DNA of 64,000 nt from Novosphingobium endophyticum (GTDB taxonomy: Bacteria; Pseudomonadota; Alphaproteobacteria; Sphingomonadales; Sphingomonadaceae). Under the pieces are notes generated by a model. It was given only the letters and a program-made list of their open reading frames with translations, was not told the DNA's origin and did not search any database. Positions 16,216 to 25,040 of this stretch are shown one piece after another. The stretch covers positions 1 to 64,000 of the forward strand of contig NZ_BMHK01000005.1 of NCBI RefSeq assembly GCF_014640675.1, given 5' to 3'. Every line of letters starts with the position of its first letter. Position 1 is the first letter of the stretch. The translations under genes and the position numbers were made by a program.

Positions 16216-17040
16216 ATGTCTGTAATCAATACCAACATCAGCGCGGTGAAGGCGGCCAACGCATCCAATTCCGCCAACAAGATGCTGAGCACGTCGATGG
16301 AGCGCCTGTCGACGGGCAAGCGCATCAACTCGGCCAAGGACGACGCCGCCGGCCTCGCCATCTCGACCTCGATGACCTCGCAGATCAAGGGCATGAGCCA
16401 GGGCATCCGCAACGCCAACGACGGCATCTCGATGGCCCAGACCGCCGACGGCGCGCTGTCGGAAGTCACCAACATGCTGCAGCGCGTCCGCGAACTGGCC
16501 GTCCAGTCCTCCTCGGGCACCTACCAGGACTCCGACCGTGACGCGATGCAGCAGGAAGTGACCGCACTGACCGAACAGATCGGTGATGTTCTCGCCAACA
16601 GCGAGTTCAACGGCAACGCGCTCTTCTCGACCACTTCGGGCACGGACGTCACCATCGACATCCAGACCGGCGCCAACTCGGGTGACACGGTCACGCTGAC
16701 CTCGACCGCGATCGACGGCACCAACATCGACGCCACCGCGCTCGACGTCTCGACCGCCACCGCCGCCTCGACCACGATCGACAACGTCGATACCGCCCTT
16801 GCCGACGTCAACGCCTCGCGCGCTTCGCTGGGTGCCGGCCAGAACCGCCTCGAATCGGCAATCAACAACCTCACCAACAACGTGACGAACCTTTCAGACG
16901 CCCGTTCGCGGATCGAGGATGCCGATTATTCGGCGGAAACCACCGCCATGGCCAAGTCGCAGATCCTCTCGCAGGCTTCGACTGCCATGCTTTCGCAGGC
17001 GAACCAGAGCCAGCAGAGCGTGCTCTCGCTGCTCCGCTAA
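16216..17040 (+). CDS. fliC: flagellin (filament protein FliC)
   Basis: A 274-residue flagellin. The N-terminal D0/D1 ([20 protein letters not shown], then [20 protein letters not shown]) and the C-terminal D1/D0 ([20 protein letters not shown], ending SVLSLLR) are intact. The central variable part is only about 60 residues, giving the short flagellin common in alphaproteobacteria. A GGGAG ribosome site precedes the ATG. It is the only plus-strand gene between two large minus-strand flagellar operons. Codon use is strongly biased, as expected for a highly expressed gene. Confidence 0.97.
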   Translation: MSVINTNISAVKAANASNSANKMLSTSMERLSTGKRINSAKDDAAGLAISTSMTSQIKGMSQGIRNANDGISMAQTADGALSEVTNMLQRVRELAVQSSSGTYQDSDRDAMQQEVTALTEQIGDVLANSEFNGNALFSTTSGTDVTIDIQTGANSGDTVTLTSTAIDGTNIDATALDVSTATAASTTIDNVDTALADVNASRASLGAGQNRLESAINNLTNNVTNLSDARSRIEDADYSAETTAMAKSQILSQASTAMLSQANQSQQSVLSLLR

Positions 17041-17369
17041 GCGGTCAAAACCGACAATAGCCTGCCTCGGCAGGCTAGGGCTCCGGCGGTGCTTTCCCCA
17101 GGCCGCCGGGGCCTTCTCCGTGCCTGCTTTCGGCGCGGACGCCCCAGGTCCGATCCGGATATATCGGATAGGTATATTTCCCCAACCATATAGGTTGCAT
17201 GCCGTGCCCGTCAGTTCCGTGCTCACGCAAGTGGGGGGAGCGGGAGCGCAAAAGCGCTTCGCTTCGTCGCTCCCGCGATCACGGCCGTTCGTTCGGGCAT
17301 TCCCCTCAGCGAAAACCACAAAGGGGCGCAGGCGAGCCCTTCGCAGCCTTACCCGCCGTGGCAGGATGC
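17041..17369. other. intergenic region after flagellin
   Basis: This 329-base gap holds the two hairpins at 17058-17110. It also has a short AT-rich stretch near 17158-17200 with several TATA-like hexamers, which could be a promoter for neither flanking gene, since both neighbours end here. The remainder shows no open frame with coding character. Confidence 0.5.
17058..17110 (+). terminator. tandem hairpins after flagellin
   Basis: Eighteen bases after the flagellin stop there is a perfect 9-base stem (TAGCCTGCC/GGCAGGCTA, 17058-17077), then a second stem near 17080-17110 (GCTCCGGCGG pairing with CCGCCGGGGC). No long T-run follows either. They probably end or stabilise the flagellin mRNA. 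Confidence 0.55.
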
Positions 17370-17792
17370 CTATCCAGCCATCCCCTCGGGAAACTCGTCT
17401 ATCGTGAGCCTGTAGGCGCGCCACAGGAATTTCCATTCGTCTCCGATACGCAGGAGCCGGTCGTCATAGTGGCCGCAGAGTTTGAAGATCGCGCCGTTCT
17501 TCATCTTCACCACCTCGCGGGCAAAGGAACGCACGCTGGCACTGTCGCGGGCGATGTCCATGGCACCGATCTCGCCCATGAAGGCGACCGTTTCCCAGTC
17601 CTTCCATAGGCCGTCCCAGGTCTCGCGCAGCGCGTCGTGCCCGGTCGCGTCGAACAGGTGGCTCGACCAGCGACCCTCCGGGGCGAAGCAGGAAACCCAT
17701 TGCTCGCGGTCGCCGCGCCAGCTCGCATCGGAATAAGTCCCGTAGAGTTCGCGGATCGCGAGACGATCCTCAACCGGCCCGGTGAATGCCAT
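17370..17792 (-). CDS. SnoaL-like / NTF2-fold protein
   Basis: A 140-residue protein beginning MAFTGPVEDRLAIRELYGTY, then DASWRGDREQWVSCFAPEGRW, which is the start of the SnoaL-like family (cone-shaped alpha+beta barrel). It ends with EWKFLWRAYRLTIDEF. Members act as small-molecule isomerases, dehydratases or hydroxylase-like enzymes, but the substrate cannot be told. The start chosen is the ATG at 17790-17792, preceded by a strong GGGAGAGAGG site. It is an unrelated gene sitting between flagellin and motB. Confidence 0.8.
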   Translation of the reverse strand: MAFTGPVEDRLAIRELYGTYSDASWRGDREQWVSCFAPEGRWSSHLFDATGHDALRETWDGLWKDWETVAFMGEIGAMDIARDSASVRSFAREVVKMKNGAIFKLCGHYDDRLLRIGDEWKFLWRAYRLTIDEFPEGMAG

Positions 17793-18049
17793 GGTCCTCT
17801 CTCCCTCAGTGTGCTTCCGAAGGTGAGGGAAAGGCGCACCCATGCGCAAGCGCCGCGACGTGCGCGGGCAAAGCGATCACTTCGGCGATGAGGGCAGGCG
17901 GCAGGGGCGGGTGGTGGCGGGAGCGGAGATGGCGACGGGGGCCGTCATCTCGGACCGGGAGACTGGAGATCGGAGTCGGTCCGATTCGCGTCCCGCCACT
18001 GATGTGGCGGAACCGAACCCGGTATCCACCACACTGAAACAGTTGGGGC

Positions 18050-18889
18050 TCAGTCGAGCAGAGTGATCGAGATGCGCCGGTTGCGCGGATCCTGCGGGTT
18101 GTCAGGGATCAGCAGCTCCTGGTCCGCGACGCCCTCGATGCGTTTGAAGCGGCTCTCGTCGATGCCGTCGCGCAGGAGCGCCTGGCGCGTGGCTTCGGCG
18201 CGGCCGGCGGAGAGCGACCAGTTGTTGCCGTAAGTGCCGGGGCGGTACGGCAGCGCGTCGGTGTGGCCGCGGATCGTGAGCTTGCCCCTGTCCGGCCCGA
18301 CGGCCTCGGCGATCACGCCGATGAGTTCCGCGGCATCCGGCGTGAGCACGGTGGTGCCGAGGCGGAACATCGAGAAGTCGGCATCGTCGACGAGGTCGAT
18401 CCGCACGCCCATCGTCGTGTCGACCAGGCGGACCTGCTTGGCCAGCTTGCGCAGGTGCTCGCTGGACTTCAGCTTCTCCTCGAGCGCGGCCTTGGCGCGG
18501 GCCGAGCGCTTGATCTTGCTGCCGCCTTCCTTGGGGCCGCCGGTGGCGTCGCGCGGGATGGTCATGGACTGGGTGCCGGTCTGGCCCGCGGCGTGGGGAT
18601 ACTTGTCGGCGTCGACCATCGATGAGCCGCCGAGCAGGCCGTTGGAGGAACCGGCGGCGGATTCCCTCGTCTTGACCAGCGTGGGGGTGAAGTAGTCTGC
18701 AATGCCCTTGCGCTGTTTCTCGGTCGTCGCGCCGAGAATCCACAGCAGCAGGAAAAAGGCCATCATCGCGGTCACGAAGTCGGCATAGGCCACCTTCCAG
18801 GCGCCGCCGTGGTGGCCGCCTTCGACCAGCGTGATCTTCTTGACGATGATCGGCGGCAGCGGTTCGTTCCTGCCTCGCTTGGCGGCCAT
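18050..18889 (-). CDS. motB: flagellar stator protein MotB
   Basis: A 279-residue protein. The N-terminal membrane helix carries AYADFVTAMMAFFLLLWIL with the proton-binding Asp. There is a long linker, and then an OmpA-type peptidoglycan-binding domain (RGHTDALPYRPGTYGNNWSL and a C-terminal NPQDPRNRRISITLLD). It anchors the stator to the cell wall. It starts one base after the motA stop and ends the flg-mot operon. Confidence 0.96.
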   Translation of the reverse strand: MAAKRGRNEPLPPIIVKKITLVEGGHHGGAWKVAYADFVTAMMAFFLLLWILGATTEKQRKGIADYFTPTLVKTRESAAGSSNGLLGGSSMVDADKYPHAAGQTGTQSMTIPRDATGGPKEGGSKIKRSARAKAALEEKLKSSEHLRKLAKQVRLVDTTMGVRIDLVDDADFSMFRLGTTVLTPDAAELIGVIAEAVGPDRGKLTIRGHTDALPYRPGTYGNNWSLSAGRAEATRQALLRDGIDESRFKRIEGVADQELLIPDNPQDPRNRRISITLLD

Positions 18890-18890
18890 G

Positions 18891-19754
18891 TCAGCGTCCC
18901 CTCATCGCGTCGAGCAGCTCGGAGAGGCCCGGGCGGAAGGAATGGCCGAGGCCCGAGCGCGCCGATTCGACGACCAGCGGCTGCGGCCAGCCGTGCAGGC
19001 TGGCGATCACGACCTGCTTGACGGCGTGGAAGATCTGCTCGTCTTCGCCGTTGATCTGCTTGAGGCGGCCCGCCATCGGCGCGACGATGCCATAGGCGAG
19101 AAGCACGCCCAGGAATGTGCCGACCAGCGCCGAGCCGATCATCCCGCCCAGGATGGCGGGCGGCTCGTCGATCGAACCCATCGTCTTCACCACGCCGAGC
19201 ACGGCGGCGACAATGCCGAGCGCGGGCAGCGCGTCGGCGAGCGTCTGGAGCGCGTGCTGGGGTTCGTGCAATTCATGGAAATGCGTCTTCATCGCATTGT
19301 CCATCACGTCCTCCACAGCGTGAACTTCCAGCGTACCGGACGAGACCACGATCAGCGTCAGGGTGTCGCAGATGAGGTTGGCCAGCGCGGTGTTCGCGAG
19401 CAGCCGCGGGAACTCGGCGAAGAGCGAGGAGGACTTGGGATCGTTGACATGGCTTTCCAGCGCCACCGGGCCTTCGGTGCGCAGGATCTTCATCAGCCGG
19501 GTGGTCAGGATGATCGCGTCGACGTGGTCCTGCTTGTTGTGCCGGGCGCCCTTGAAGACCCGTTTCAGCGCGCCGCCGAGTGCCTTGAGCTGGTGCATCG
19601 AGTTGCCGGTCACGATCGCGCCGACGGCGGCGCCGCCGATGATCAGCATTTCGTGCGGGATCGCGTGAAAGACCGGACCCAGCGCGCCGCCGGTCAGGGC
19701 GAAGCCGCCGAATACCATGATCAGCAGGATCACGACGCCGACAAGTGCAAACAT
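18891..19754 (-). CDS. motA: flagellar stator protein MotA
   Basis: A 287-residue protein with four membrane helices: an N-terminal pair, then an ALPALGIVAAVLGVVKTMGSI segment and a final ALVGTFLGVLLAYGIVAPMA helix. The cytoplasmic loop that interacts with FliG is rich in charged residues. MotA and MotB form the proton-conducting stator. It follows flgL by 58 bases on the same strand and is likely co-transcribed. Confidence 0.96.
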   Translation of the reverse strand: MFALVGVVILLIMVFGGFALTGGALGPVFHAIPHEMLIIGGAAVGAIVTGNSMHQLKALGGALKRVFKGARHNKQDHVDAIILTTRLMKILRTEGPVALESHVNDPKSSSLFAEFPRLLANTALANLICDTLTLIVVSSGTLEVHAVEDVMDNAMKTHFHELHEPQHALQTLADALPALGIVAAVLGVVKTMGSIDEPPAILGGMIGSALVGTFLGVLLAYGIVAPMAGRLKQINGEDEQIFHAVKQVVIASLHGWPQPLVVESARSGLGHSFRPGLSELLDAMRGR

Positions 19755-19812
19755 GGTTAGCAGTCCCCTGTAGAATTAGGCCCGTTTCCTGACTTGGGAT
19801 CGGGTGTCACGA

Positions 19813-20733
19813 TCAGCTCAGCTGATTGAAAAGCGAAAGGTTGGAGAGCTTGGTGAAGCTGGCCTGGCTGGCCTGGAGCACCAGCATCGTTTCCTGCAGC
19901 GTGGCGATCGTGCTGGTAATGTCCGTGGCACCGAGGTTGGCCTCCTCGGTGGAGCGCAACTCGCCAACATTGGTGCGGCGTTCGGATGTCAGGTCGATCC
20001 AGGAAAGGCGCGTGCCGATCACCGTCTGCGCGGTCGTCAGCGTGTCGAGGCCGGCCTTGAGCGATCCGAGTGCGTCCCTGGCAGCACCGGCGGGATCGGC
20101 GACGCCGCCCTGCAGCGCGCTGGCAAGGTCCTTGACGACACCCAACAGATCAGTGGGCGTGCCATTGACCGAGAATTCCAGAAATTCCGGTCCGGTCAGC
20201 GAGCGTGTCACGGTCTGCCCGTCGCCCAGCGAAAGATCGCCCGAAGTGGCGGTGCCGGCATATGCGGCGTTGCCTGAAGCGTCGACGGTGTAGGCATCGC
20301 CCGCGCTTTCGCCGCCGAACAGTGCGTGGCCGTTCGAATCGCGCGAGTTGGCGAGCGAAACGAGCGTGCTGTAGATGGACTCCACTTCCTTGCCGAGGGC
20401 GGAGCGCTGGTCCTCGGTGAGCGTGCCGCTGGCGGCCTGCGTGGCCAGTTCCTGCATGCGGATCACGGCCTTGGCCATGTCGCCGAGGGCGGCGTCGGCC
20501 AGCGTCAGGTCGGCGTCGGCGCGCTGGGCGTTGCTGGCATCGATGTTCGTGAGCTTTTCCAGCCGCGACAGCGTCCGCAGCCGGGACGCCGCGACCGGAT
20601 CGTCCGATGAGCGCGACAGCTTCTGGCCGCTGGAGAGCTGGCTCTGCAGGCTCTCGGCCTGCGAACGCAAGTCCTTCATGCTCACGCGCGCCCGTTCGAA
20701 GAAGGCGCCGGTGCTGGTGGAAATCGTGGCCAT
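19813..20733 (-). CDS. flgL: hook-filament junction protein FlgL (HAP3)
   Basis: A 306-residue flagellin-like protein. Its N-terminus (MATISTSTGAFFERARVSMK, then LSSGQKLSRSSDDPVAASRL) and C-terminus (STIATLQETMLVLQASQASF) are typical of FlgL. The length matches the family. It is exported and placed between FlgK and the filament. It lies 7 bases after the flgK stop. Confidence 0.94.
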   Translation of the reverse strand: MATISTSTGAFFERARVSMKDLRSQAESLQSQLSSGQKLSRSSDDPVAASRLRTLSRLEKLTNIDASNAQRADADLTLADAALGDMAKAVIRMQELATQAASGTLTEDQRSALGKEVESIYSTLVSLANSRDSNGHALFGGESAGDAYTVDASGNAAYAGTATSGDLSLGDGQTVTRSLTGPEFLEFSVNGTPTDLLGVVKDLASALQGGVADPAGAARDALGSLKAGLDTLTTAQTVIGTRLSWIDLTSERRTNVGELRSTEEANLGATDITSTIATLQETMLVLQASQASFTKLSNLSLFNQLS

Positions 20734-20740
20734 GACCGCC

Positions 20741-22078
20741 TTACCTGATACCTAGGATGGAATCGAAGATGTCGCTTGCCACCTGCATCACCCGGCCGTT
20801 GGCCTGGAATGCCTGCTGGTAGCGGACGAGATTGACCGCCTCTTCGTCGAGGTCGACGCCGGCCTGGGCCTGGAGCGCGATCCTGGCGGTGCTGGCGATG
20901 GAACTGAGCGCGTCGCGCGTGACGGTGCGGCCGGCCACGGCGCTGGAGACGGTGAACAACAGCGTGTTCATGGTTCCGGCGGGATCGGCCGCAGTCAGCG
21001 CGGCCCGTAGCGCCGAGAGGCTCGACGGGTCGCGGCTGCCGGCGGCGGCGCCCGAGGGGGCGGTGGCGATGGCGCTGGCGCCGGTGGCGATCATGGCGAT
21101 GTCGGCGGCACCGGTGCCGGAGAACAGCGCCTGCCCGGCATTGCCCGCAAGGTCCACGCCGTTCGCCTGCGCCGCGTTGACGACGCTAACGATGTTGGCG
21201 GCCAGCGCGTCGAGCTGGCTGCGCGTGTCGGCGAGCTGGGTGAGCGCCTGGCCCCGGCCGGCCAGTCCGCCCGAGCTGATCGTTGCCGCGCTGCCGTCGA
21301 GCGTGAACGAGATGGTGCCGTCGGCCGCGGTCGCCATGGCCAGCGTCGAGGCGGTGCCCCCCGCCACCAGCGTCTGGCCGGCGGTGCCGCCGATGGTCAC
21401 GCTGACGGTCTTGTCCTGATTATAGGTGGCGGTGACGTTGACGTGCTTGCTGAGCTGTTCGAGCAGCGAGTCGCGCTGGTCGAGCAGTGTCGTCTGGTCG
21501 CTCGATGCATCGGAAGCGCGCGAAAGGCGCAGGTTCACGCGGGCGAGTTCGCCGGCGACGCGGTTGACTTCGTCCACCCCATCCTGCGCCTCGAAGCGCA
21601 GACCCTCGCCGACCGCGTCGAGGCTGGAGGCCGCGACGTTGAAGGTCTGGGCCATGGTGCGGCCCTGTTCGAGCACGGCGGCGCGCAGCGATCCGTCGGT
21701 GGGATCGGAGACGAGCTGCTGCAGGCTGGCCTCGAAGGCGACGATGGAATTGTAGACGCCGGTCTGCTCGACCGCCGCTTCGATGTTCTCCAGCCCCTGG
21801 ACCTCGGCCGAGGCGCGCGCGGCGTCGGCGCCGGTGCGGCGCACTTCGGCCTGGCGGAACACGTCGGCATTGCGCGTGACCCCGGTGATCCGCACGCCGG
21901 CGAGGTTGATCGCGGTCGGCGAGGCGGCGCCGGAATTGGCAGCAAGTTCGGAAACGGTGAGCGTGCGCCGGACATAACCCTCGGAAGAGGCGTTGGAAAT
22001 GTTCTGCGCGGTCAGGTCCAGCGCCGCGCGGGCCGCGGCTGCACCGGACTTGGCGATCGAGATGAGGTCTGCGCCCAT
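20741..22078 (-). CDS. flgK: hook-filament junction protein FlgK (HAP1)
   Basis: A 445-residue protein. The N-terminus has ALDLTAQNISNASSEGYVRR, the rod/hook/HAP signature, and the C-terminus ends with VNLVRYQQAFQANGRVMQVA, the conserved D0 helix. It links hook and filament. It starts 3 bases after the flgJ stop and precedes flgL. Confidence 0.95.
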   Translation of the reverse strand: MGADLISIAKSGAAAARAALDLTAQNISNASSEGYVRRTLTVSELAANSGAASPTAINLAGVRITGVTRNADVFRQAEVRRTGADAARASAEVQGLENIEAAVEQTGVYNSIVAFEASLQQLVSDPTDGSLRAAVLEQGRTMAQTFNVAASSLDAVGEGLRFEAQDGVDEVNRVAGELARVNLRLSRASDASSDQTTLLDQRDSLLEQLSKHVNVTATYNQDKTVSVTIGGTAGQTLVAGGTASTLAMATAADGTISFTLDGSAATISSGGLAGRGQALTQLADTRSQLDALAANIVSVVNAAQANGVDLAGNAGQALFSGTGAADIAMIATGASAIATAPSGAAAGSRDPSSLSALRAALTAADPAGTMNTLLFTVSSAVAGRTVTRDALSSIASTARIALQAQAGVDLDEEAVNLVRYQQAFQANGRVMQVASDIFDSILGIR

Positions 22079-22081
22079 GGC

Positions 22082-22402
22082 CTATCCTTTCGCCTCGGCG
22101 CCTTCGGCAGGCGTGGTTTCGGCGGGCAGATAGCGCGCCATCTGCGCCTCGATGATCGTGGCGAGGCCGAGCGAGCCGGTGCCGGCCGCGACATCGGCGA
22201 AGTGTTCGTCCTGCAGCTGACGGAAAGTCTGCATCGCCTGACTGCCGAACGCATCGCCGCCGAAGTCGGTCTTGCGCGCGGCGGCGAGCATCTGGCGCAC
22301 GAAGATCGCCTCGAACTGCTTGGCCGTGGCGTGCAGCTTTTCGCGGTCGGTCGCCTGAGGCGCGGCGGTCAGGCCCGGAAGGGTGGGGAGGATGACGCTC
22401 AT
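22082..22402 (-). CDS. flgJ: FlgJ-type rod-binding protein, N-terminal domain only
   Basis: A 106-residue protein with the rod-capping domain of FlgJ (KLHATAKQFEAIFVRQMLAA, then GDAFGSQAMQTFRQLQDEHF). The muramidase half found in enterobacterial FlgJ (total about 313 residues) is absent. In such bacteria a separate lytic enzyme opens the wall, and the transglycosylase at 30485-31351 is the obvious partner. It overlaps the flgI stop. Confidence 0.9.
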   Translation of the reverse strand: MSVILPTLPGLTAAPQATDREKLHATAKQFEAIFVRQMLAAARKTDFGGDAFGSQAMQTFRQLQDEHFADVAAGTGSLGLATIIEAQMARYLPAETTPAEGAEAKG

Positions 22403-23550
22403 ATCACCACCATCTCGGCCTTGAGTGCGCCGGCCTGTTTCAGCGCCTCGAGGATCGCCACCAGATCCGAAGGGGTGACGCCCAGTATGTTGAGCGCATC
22501 GACCACCGAGGAGAGCGAGGCGCCGGGCTTGAACATTGCGACGGAGCGCTTTTCTTCCTCCAGCGAGATATCGCTGTTTTCCTCTACGGCGGTCCTGCCC
22601 CGGCTGAACGGCGCGGGCTGGATCACGGTGGGATCCTCGTCGATGCGCACGGTCAGCTTGCCGTGCGCGATCGCGGCGGGCGAGAGGCGAACCGCGCTGT
22701 TGATGACGACTGTGCCGGTACGGCTGTTGACGATGACGCGCGCCGCCGTTTCCGCCGGTTCGATCTCGATCATTTCGATCGCGGCCATGACGCTGGCGCG
22801 GGTGTTCGAATCGGGCGGCAGGCGCAGGGCGAGCGTGACGCCGTCCTCGACCGAGGCGGTTCCCGGCATGCGGCGGTTGATCGCGTCGCGCACGCGCGCG
22901 GCGGTCAGGAAGTCCGCATTGAACAGGTTCCAGCGCAGCATGGGTTCGCTGTCGAAGCCGGTAGCGACGGCGCGCTCTACGCTGGCGCCGTCGGCGATGC
23001 GCCCGACGGTCGGAATGTTGACGGTGAGGTTGGAGCCGTCCTTGGCCGAAACACCGAGGCCGCCGACCGCGAGGTTGCCCTGGGCCATGGCGTAGATCTG
23101 GCCGTCCGCACCGTAGAGCGGAGTCATGATGAGGGCGCCGCCGCGCAGGGATTTGGCCTTGCCGATGGTGGAGACGGTAACGTCGATCCGCTGGCCGGGC
23201 TTGGCGAAGGCGGGCAGGTCGGCGGTAATCATCACTGCCGCCGCGTTTTTCAGGCCGGGCGAGACTCCAGGCGGGAGCTGCAGGCCCATGCGGCCCGACA
23301 CGCCTTTCATCGCCTGGGTCAGGTATTCGAGGTTGTCGTCACCGGTGCCGGGCAGGCCCACGACGATGCCGTAGCCGGTCAGCTGGTTCGAGCGCACGCC
23401 CTGGAACTGCCCGAGATCGCGCACGCGTTCGGCATGGGCGATGGTCGGCACGAACACCATCAGCGCGCAAAGCAAGCTGACCCAGAGCTTCCCCTCCCGC
23501 CAGCGGGAGGAGAGAAGGTGGGCGATCGCCTTCGGGATCGAAAGTTCCAT
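22399..23550 (-). CDS. flgI: flagellar P-ring protein FlgI
   Basis: A 383-residue periplasmic protein. After a hydrophobic leader (about residues 23-40, ending AHA) comes AERVRDLGQFQGVRSNQLTG, the FlgI signature, followed by YGIVVGLPGTGD. The ATG at 23548-23550 has a good GGAGG site. The 20 residues before the leader core are partly encoded by a palindromic repeat (23491-23510). FlgI builds the bushing ring in the peptidoglycan with the help of FlgA. Confidence 0.95.
   Translation of the reverse strand: MELSIPKAIAHLLSSRWREGKLWVSLLCALMVFVPTIAHAERVRDLGQFQGVRSNQLTGYGIVVGLPGTGDDNLEYLTQAMKGVSGRMGLQLPPGVSPGLKNAAAVMITADLPAFAKPGQRIDVTVSTIGKAKSLRGGALIMTPLYGADGQIYAMAQGNLAVGGLGVSAKDGSNLTVNIPTVGRIADGASVERAVATGFDSEPMLRWNLFNADFLTAARVRDAINRRMPGTASVEDGVTLALRLPPDSNTRASVMAAIEMIEIEPAETAARVIVNSRTGTVVINSAVRLSPAAIAHGKLTVRIDEDPTVIQPAPFSRGRTAVEENSDISLEEEKRSVAMFKPGASLSSVVDALNILGVTPSDLVAILEALKQAGALKAEMVVI
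23491..23510. repeat. palindromic repeat inside the leader-coding region of flgI
   Basis: CCTCCCGC at 23493-23500 and GCGGGAGG at 23503-23510 form a perfect 8-base stem with a two-base loop. The flanks (AGCTTCC before, AGAAGGTGGGC after) also resemble the element in fliP at 5131-5170. It is translated as part of the region before the signal-peptide core. Confidence 0.6.
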
Positions 23551-23560
23551 CACACCCTCC

Positions 23561-24241
23561 TCAGAACGGCGAGATCATGTTGAAGAACTTGCCGAGCCAG
23601 CCCTGGCGGCTCGCGCGCTGGAGGGCGCCCTTGCCCGAATATTCGATTTTCGCATCGGCCACGCGGCTCGAGAAGATCGCGTTCTCCTGGTCGATGTCGG
23701 AGAGGCGAATGATGCCCGAGAAGCGGACCCATTCATCGCCCTGGCTGAGCAACATCTGCTTTTCCCCTTTGACGAGCGCGGTGCCATTGGGGCGCACTTC
23801 GGCGATGGTGACGGAAAGCGTCGAGGCGAGCGAACTCGTCTGCCCCGCGGTTCCCTGGCCGTTAAAGGTCGAGGAGCTGCTGGCTTTAAGCGCGTCGGGA
23901 TTGAGGAACGACAGAGGGCCGGCCGTCGGCGGGATGATCGAGGCGCCGCCGCTCTTCTGGCTTTTCGAGCTGACCGCCTTGGACGCGGTGGTCGCTTCTA
24001 CCAGAAGGATCGTCACCGGATCGCCGACCATGCGGGCGCGGTTGCCTTCGTAGAGCGGCGCATAACCCGCCGAGACGTTGAAGATGCCGCCGGTCGGCGC
24101 GGCCGGCGCGGCGGGGCGCGCAAGGGGCAGCGTCGGTTCGAAACCGGAGAGCCCGTCCTTCTTCCGCGCATCGGCCGGCCCGGCGGTAAGCACGCAGAGC
24201 GCGGCGGCGGCGATAAGGGTTTTGTGGAGCATGGCAATCAC
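23561..24241 (-). CDS. flgH: flagellar L-ring protein FlgH
   Basis: A 226-residue exported protein with a hydrophobic leader, YAPLYEGNRARMVGDPVTIL, and the C-terminal SGIIRLSDIDQENAIFSSRV segment characteristic of FlgH. It forms the outer-membrane L-ring. No clear lipobox is visible: the leader has AALC rather than L-A-G-C. It may be less firmly lipid-anchored, or the lipobox may be atypical. The start is either the GTG at 24239-24241, overlapping the flgG stop, or the ATG nine bases downstream. Confidence 0.93.
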   Translation of the reverse strand: MIAMLHKTLIAAAALCVLTAGPADARKKDGLSGFEPTLPLARPAAPAAPTGGIFNVSAGYAPLYEGNRARMVGDPVTILLVEATTASKAVSSKSQKSGGASIIPPTAGPLSFLNPDALKASSSSTFNGQGTAGQTSSLASTLSVTIAEVRPNGTALVKGEKQMLLSQGDEWVRFSGIIRLSDIDQENAIFSSRVADAKIEYSGKGALQRASRQGWLGKFFNMISPF

Positions 24242-25026
24242 AGCGTCTGGTTGGCGTTCTGCAGCATTTCGTCGACCGCCGAGATCATCTTGGAGTTGAT
24301 CTCGTAGGCGCGCTGGGTCTCGATCATGTTGACCAGTTCCTCGACGATGTTGACGTTGGAGGCTTCGAGCATGCCCTGGCGGATCTGGCCGCGCCCCTGC
24401 TCGCCGGCCGCGCCGATCTGGGCCGGGCCGCTTGCGGCGGTTTCGAGCATGAAGTTGTCCGCGCCGGCCTGCAGGCCGCCCGGATTGGTGAAGCTGGCAA
24501 TCGTGATCTGGCCGAGCTGCGTCGGCTCGGCCTCGCCGGCGATCTGCGCCGAAACGGTGCCGTCGGTCGAGATGGTGATCGAGGTCGCCTCGGCGGGTAC
24601 GGTGATCGGCGGCTGCAAGGCGTAGCCCTGCGCGGTCACGAGCTGGCCGTCCGCCGAGCGCGTGAAATTGCCGGCGCGGGTATAGCCGAGCTGGCCGCCG
24701 GGCATCTGCACCTGGAAATAGCCGGTGCCGTCGAGCGCGAGGTCGAACGAGTTGCCGGTGGTCTCCAGCGACCCTTGCGTTTCCATGCGCGTGGTCGACT
24801 GCACGGCGACGCCGGTGCCGAGGTTGAGCCCGGTGGCGTAAGTCGTCTCGGTCGAGGAATCGGCGCCGGCCACGCGGCTGTCCTGATAGGCGAGCGTCGC
24901 GAAGTTGGCGCGGTCGCGCTTGAAGGCGGTGGTGCCGACGTTCGCCAGGTTATTGGCGATGACACGCATGCGCTGGTCTTGCGCTTCGAGACCGGTACGG
25001 GCCACCTGGAGTGCGGAACTGGGCAT
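24238..25026 (-). CDS. flgG: distal rod protein FlgG
   Basis: A 262-residue protein with the rod signature ALQVARTGLEAQDQRMRVIA NNLAN near the N-terminus, a FDLALDGTGYFQVQMPGG segment, and the C-terminal helix NIVEELVNMIETQRAYEINS. The length matches FlgG. A GAGGAAGAG ribosome site precedes the ATG. Confidence 0.96.
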   Translation of the reverse strand: MPSSALQVARTGLEAQDQRMRVIANNLANVGTTAFKRDRANFATLAYQDSRVAGADSSTETTYATGLNLGTGVAVQSTTRMETQGSLETTGNSFDLALDGTGYFQVQMPGGQLGYTRAGNFTRSADGQLVTAQGYALQPPITVPAEATSITISTDGTVSAQIAGEAEPTQLGQITIASFTNPGGLQAGADNFMLETAASGPAQIGAAGEQGRGQIRQGMLEASNVNIVEELVNMIETQRAYEINSKMISAVDEMLQNANQTL

Positions 25027-25040
25027 GGCTTTTCTCTTCC

